Shown piece by piece: positions 60,893 to 64,000 of a stretch of 64,000 nt of DNA. Made by a program: the position numbers and the translations under genes. The DNA comes from Krasilnikovozyma curviuscula. Taxonomy: Eukaryota; Basidiomycota; Tremellomycetes; Cystofilobasidiales; Mrakiaceae. Position 1 is the stretch's first letter. Every line of letters starts with the position of its first letter. The notes below the pieces were generated by a model that worked only from the letters and a program-made list of their open reading frames with translations, ran no database searches and was not told where the DNA came from. The stretch covers positions 62,001-126,000 of the forward strand of contig MVAQ01000021.1 in assembly GCA_014825775.1 (NCBI GenBank), in the 5' to 3' direction.

Positions 60893-63800
60893 TCAGTGAT
60901 GGCGACTGAAGCTGTTATGGAAGCTCATGTCGTATATCTGTGGCATGGAGCACCTCAGCACAGTCGATATGTCCCTGACGCCCTCCTCAAGAATCGCACC
61001 AAGTTTCTCTGCAACTGGAAGAGTCTTCCCCAGCCTCTCAAACGTTTCCCTGATGACTTCGACCTGCGCCTCAAACTTTCTCCGACGAGCAAAGTCCTGC
61101 GACGGGAGTGCGACTTTGAACTGCAGCAGCACCTGGGCGGAGAGGAAATACGAGTGGAGGCAGAAGCTCGGAATGGAAGTGGGAGCAAGAGAGGAGGCAT
61201 AAATGCATGACTGGGAGATGGACTGGGCTGCGCTGAGGCAGGCGGCGCGTTGGGCGTAGGTTGAAGATGGGAGGTGGACGTAATAGAGCAACACCCTCGC
61301 GCTGAATTCACAGACAAGGGCAAACCATCAGTAAAAAAAAAGCATTCAAATAAATGTGGGGGAAAAAAGCGGCAACTCACTGTTCAGCAAGCACTTTGGC
61401 ACCCAGCACCTCGCCAATCTCCCTCGGACTGTTCGTATCGGGGTTGAACAAGCCCAGGCTCGAGCACCATCTATCAACATCAAATTCCAACTCCATGAAT
61501 ACCTTCTCATTACCGTAGCTATTCAGCAGACTCGCCGTCGGATCCTCTGGCGAGCGGGACTGCAGCTTCCGATTGAAGTTGTCGACCTTGGCGAGGAGAA
61601 GGGCACTCTTCATGCTGATCTCAAGCGTCGAGGTTGAGGTTGTAATAGGCGCGAGGAAGCGATGGGGGCCGAACCGCTGAACGAGGTACTCTTCCGGTTC
61701 GATGCCCAGCACGCCTCTACCGTTCGCAACTCCCGACACGACAGCGTCGAATACGGCAACGTCCATGATCCTCTGCCTCTCGCCGAACTCATGTACGTCC
61801 TTTGGTGGGCTGAGGAAGTTCAACGCGTACTCGCTCGTCCGCGGCGGTAAGCTCGGGTCGAGCCCGACGAGGTTGCACAGCGACAGCGACAGGGGTCCAA
61901 AGATAAACGTCTCTGCCCATTTACCCGACATGTGGAAGTGCGCCGGCATGCTCACTGCTGCGATGCAGATATCGAGTGCCAGTCGGTTGAAGCGTTCGTT
62001 CGCGTCAGGACTTGAGAACGGCGTGTTGCGTAGGGCGATGAGTTCTGACTGGCCTTTGAAGATCTCGGCAGCGGCGAGCCGGGCGAATGTGTCGGATTCG
62101 TGTGGGTTGGAAGTTCGAAGAGCGAGGCAGGCAATCGCGTAGCTCAAGGAAGGGTGTAGGGAGAGCGGCATGCCGGAGGGGAGAAGCGCGCGTGAGGGCA
62201 ACGAGAGTTGGGATGGAGAGGGGGGGAAAAGGTGTGGCAGGAGTGGAGTCGTGAGGTCGAACGCGTTCACACTAAGAATAGCAAGACAAGAAGGGGAATT
62301 TTATATTTAGCACTATGTTGAACAGTAGAAGAAAACAAGAGAGACCAATGCATGAAATAAATTCGCTCACAATTCCGAGATTCCCTTTGACAACAAAACG
62401 CCCATCTCAACAAGGCTCGTAGTTCCATTAATTGCATGGTTAGTTTCGATCGACCAGTCGAGCTTCTGCTGTTGCCCTGTCGCACCTGCTGGTGTTGTTT
62501 TGTCGAGCGACGCCGCCGCGTTGGCACTGGCGGGGTGAGGCATAGTTGCAAACAAATCCAACCCAGGAGAAAAGGACGCTGGTGGGGATTTAGGATACAT
62601 GGCGTGTTGCTGTCGGAAGAGGTGTTGAGGTGGCGGTGGTGGAGGCTGGAGATGGGTCTGCTGGAAGGTCGTATACGGTGCTGCAGCCGTTGTAGGAGGC
62701 TCGTTCGAGATCGAGTTGGATCGAGAAGAGGCATCTGCTGTTGTTGAGAAACTGGAAAATTGGGACGCTGGGTTTGAAGAGGCGTTTCCGAGTCCAGCTA
62801 CGGTTAAAGGGGAAGTTGAAGGCACTGAAGACGCGGCGTGGTTCGCCGAGCTAGAAGTGAAGGTGCTGTGTGGGATCGAGTACGGAGAGTGACGCTGGTA
62901 GATTGGATTCGTCGTGGGAGGTATGGGTGCCTGTGCCTGTCGAGATGACATGGCGAGGTGGGGGCTGGTGGTATACAGATCCGTCGGCGCAGGTGATATT
63001 GTTGCTGACGCCGGACCCGCAGCAGCAGCAGACGCCATTCCGGCCATCGAAATCAGCTTCTTGAGCTCCACATTTTCCCTCTCCAGCTGAGTCATCTTCT
63101 TCTCCTTCTCGCCGTCCCCTTCACCTTCCCCTGAATGGCTGGCGTCCTTTGACTTGCCCCGCTTGGCGCGCGAGCCCGTCGCACTGGCATTAGCGTGAGA
63201 AACAAGTTTCCGGAAGGGACCCGTCATCTCGTCGTAGGTGCATATGTGCTCCGTTTCTTCTGGTGGAGGAGGCGGTAAACCAGGCGGGAGAGACGTGAGG
63301 CTAGGGGTACATAAAAAAAAGACAGAATCAGTCTTTCTGATACTTTCATCTTTTGCCTGTCTATTTTCTTACAATGCATGTTTTGCTCGAGCACAGGGTG
63401 AGCACATAGGTCGGATCGAATCACTGCGCAATAGAGACGGTCCGGCAGAATCGATTCCGAAAGGATAACAAAAATCAGTCCACGAAAGCCAACTTCAATT
63501 GCCCCTTTCTTCCTTTCATAGTAGAGGCGTACTCACCACTTCAGTTTCCTCCTTCGACATTGCTACATAGATAAAAACGGCCAGAGGGGGGACGGTCAGC
63601 CCAACAGCCCTGGGACGAAAATAGTGACTGCGCAGGGGCTTCGAGCGAGAGCAAGCATGCAGACATGATGGAAATGAAAGAAGTGGACACATACATGGCA
63701 GGCCATATTTCTCCTGAGCACAGTCCTCTCCTTCTTGTCAGACGTAGGTGGGGCGAGGGCAGGGGTGACTGCTGCTGCTGGGCCACCCGTCGTCGTCGCT

Positions 63801-64000
63801 GTCGCTGTGGGGGGTGGGACGAAGGAAGGGGTGGCATTGCCGGTGGTGTGAATGCTGGCTGCTGAAGATCCTGCTGTTTGGTCTGCTGGTGCTGTCTCCT
63901 GGGCTGAGGACGGGATGTTGCTGGGAGGGGTCGACGACGACGACGACGGCTCTGAGGCTGGCGGAGAGAGGGTCTCTGTGTCGTCGGCTGCTGCTGCCAT
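60893..64000 (-). CDS. Zn2Cys6 transcription factor, reaching the right edge
   Basis: A nuclear regulator. The first visible exon (64000 to about 63695) is Ala/Ser/Thr/Pro-rich and ends RTVLRRNMACH. The next two short exons supply QCRRRKLKC and DSIRPMCSPCARAKHA, giving CxxCx6Cx6CxxC, and a further exon gives the sixth Cys in HICTYDE after a Pro-rich loop (CxxCx6Cx6CxxCxnC). A leucine-zipper-like helix follows (MTQLERENVELKKLI), then 250 residues of Ala/Ser/Gln/Pro-rich sequence. The regulatory domain begins FVNAFDLTTPLLPHLFPP, with SYAIACLALRTSN, HFHMSGKWAETFIFGPLSL and LFNPDTNSPREIGEVLGA, and ends SFHNSFSRHH at 60893. A Met codon coincides exactly with base 64000, so the true start may be there or beyond the window. 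Targets are unknown. Confidence 0.82.

Overview
This is nuclear DNA of a fungus, most likely a basidiomycete and perhaps a tremellomycete yeast (the lineage is inferred). Genes are dense and cut by many short introns of about 50-100 nt, with GT(A/G)AGT or GTCAGT donors and a CTGAC/CTAAC-like branch site. The gene content fits: an alpha-1,3-glucan synthase, a GDP-mannose transporter, a Rom2-type Rho1 exchange factor, and Zn2Cys6 regulators. I see no viral, bacterial, CRISPR or insertion-sequence DNA. All exon models come from reading splice signals and conserved motifs by eye.

Layout. 1-2168: a left-edge stretch with only a tentative minus-strand gene, then the promoter of the next gene. 2169-9095: a cell-wall alpha-1,3-glucan synthase (AGS1) locus that looks broken. 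It has a 1-nt frameshift inside the GH13 module, lacks roughly 600 residues between the GH13 module and the middle of the GT5 module, and has one weak GC donor. 9605-13406: an unidentified probably mitochondrial protein and a PTH1-type peptidyl-tRNA hydrolase. 13660-22759: a ThrE/Prm10-type transporter, two F-box-like genes and a ketopantoate-reductase-like gene.

23535-37201: an accessory-looking block. It holds an AAAP amino-acid transporter, a Zn2Cys6 regulator, a short-chain dehydrogenase and a cytochrome P450 in divergent orientation, an alpha/beta-hydrolase and a Ure2-like glutathione transferase. There is no PKS, NRPS or terpene backbone gene, so a catabolic or detoxification cluster is the most economical reading. 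Two CGG-type candidate regulator sites lie in the promoter region shared by the SDR and P450.

38267-64000: housekeeping genes, all on the minus strand. They are DNA ligase IV, a putative mitochondrial HMG-box protein, VTA1 (ESCRT/MVB), a GDP-mannose transporter, a Rom2-like Rho1 GEF with two DH domains in a row, dephospho-CoA kinase, and a second Zn2Cys6 regulator that reaches the right edge. AGS1, the GDP-mannose transporter and the Rho1 GEF all bear on the cell wall: Rho1 signalling governs glucan synthesis and GDP-mannose feeds mannan and capsule glycans. They are interspersed with unrelated genes, so I do not call them a cluster.
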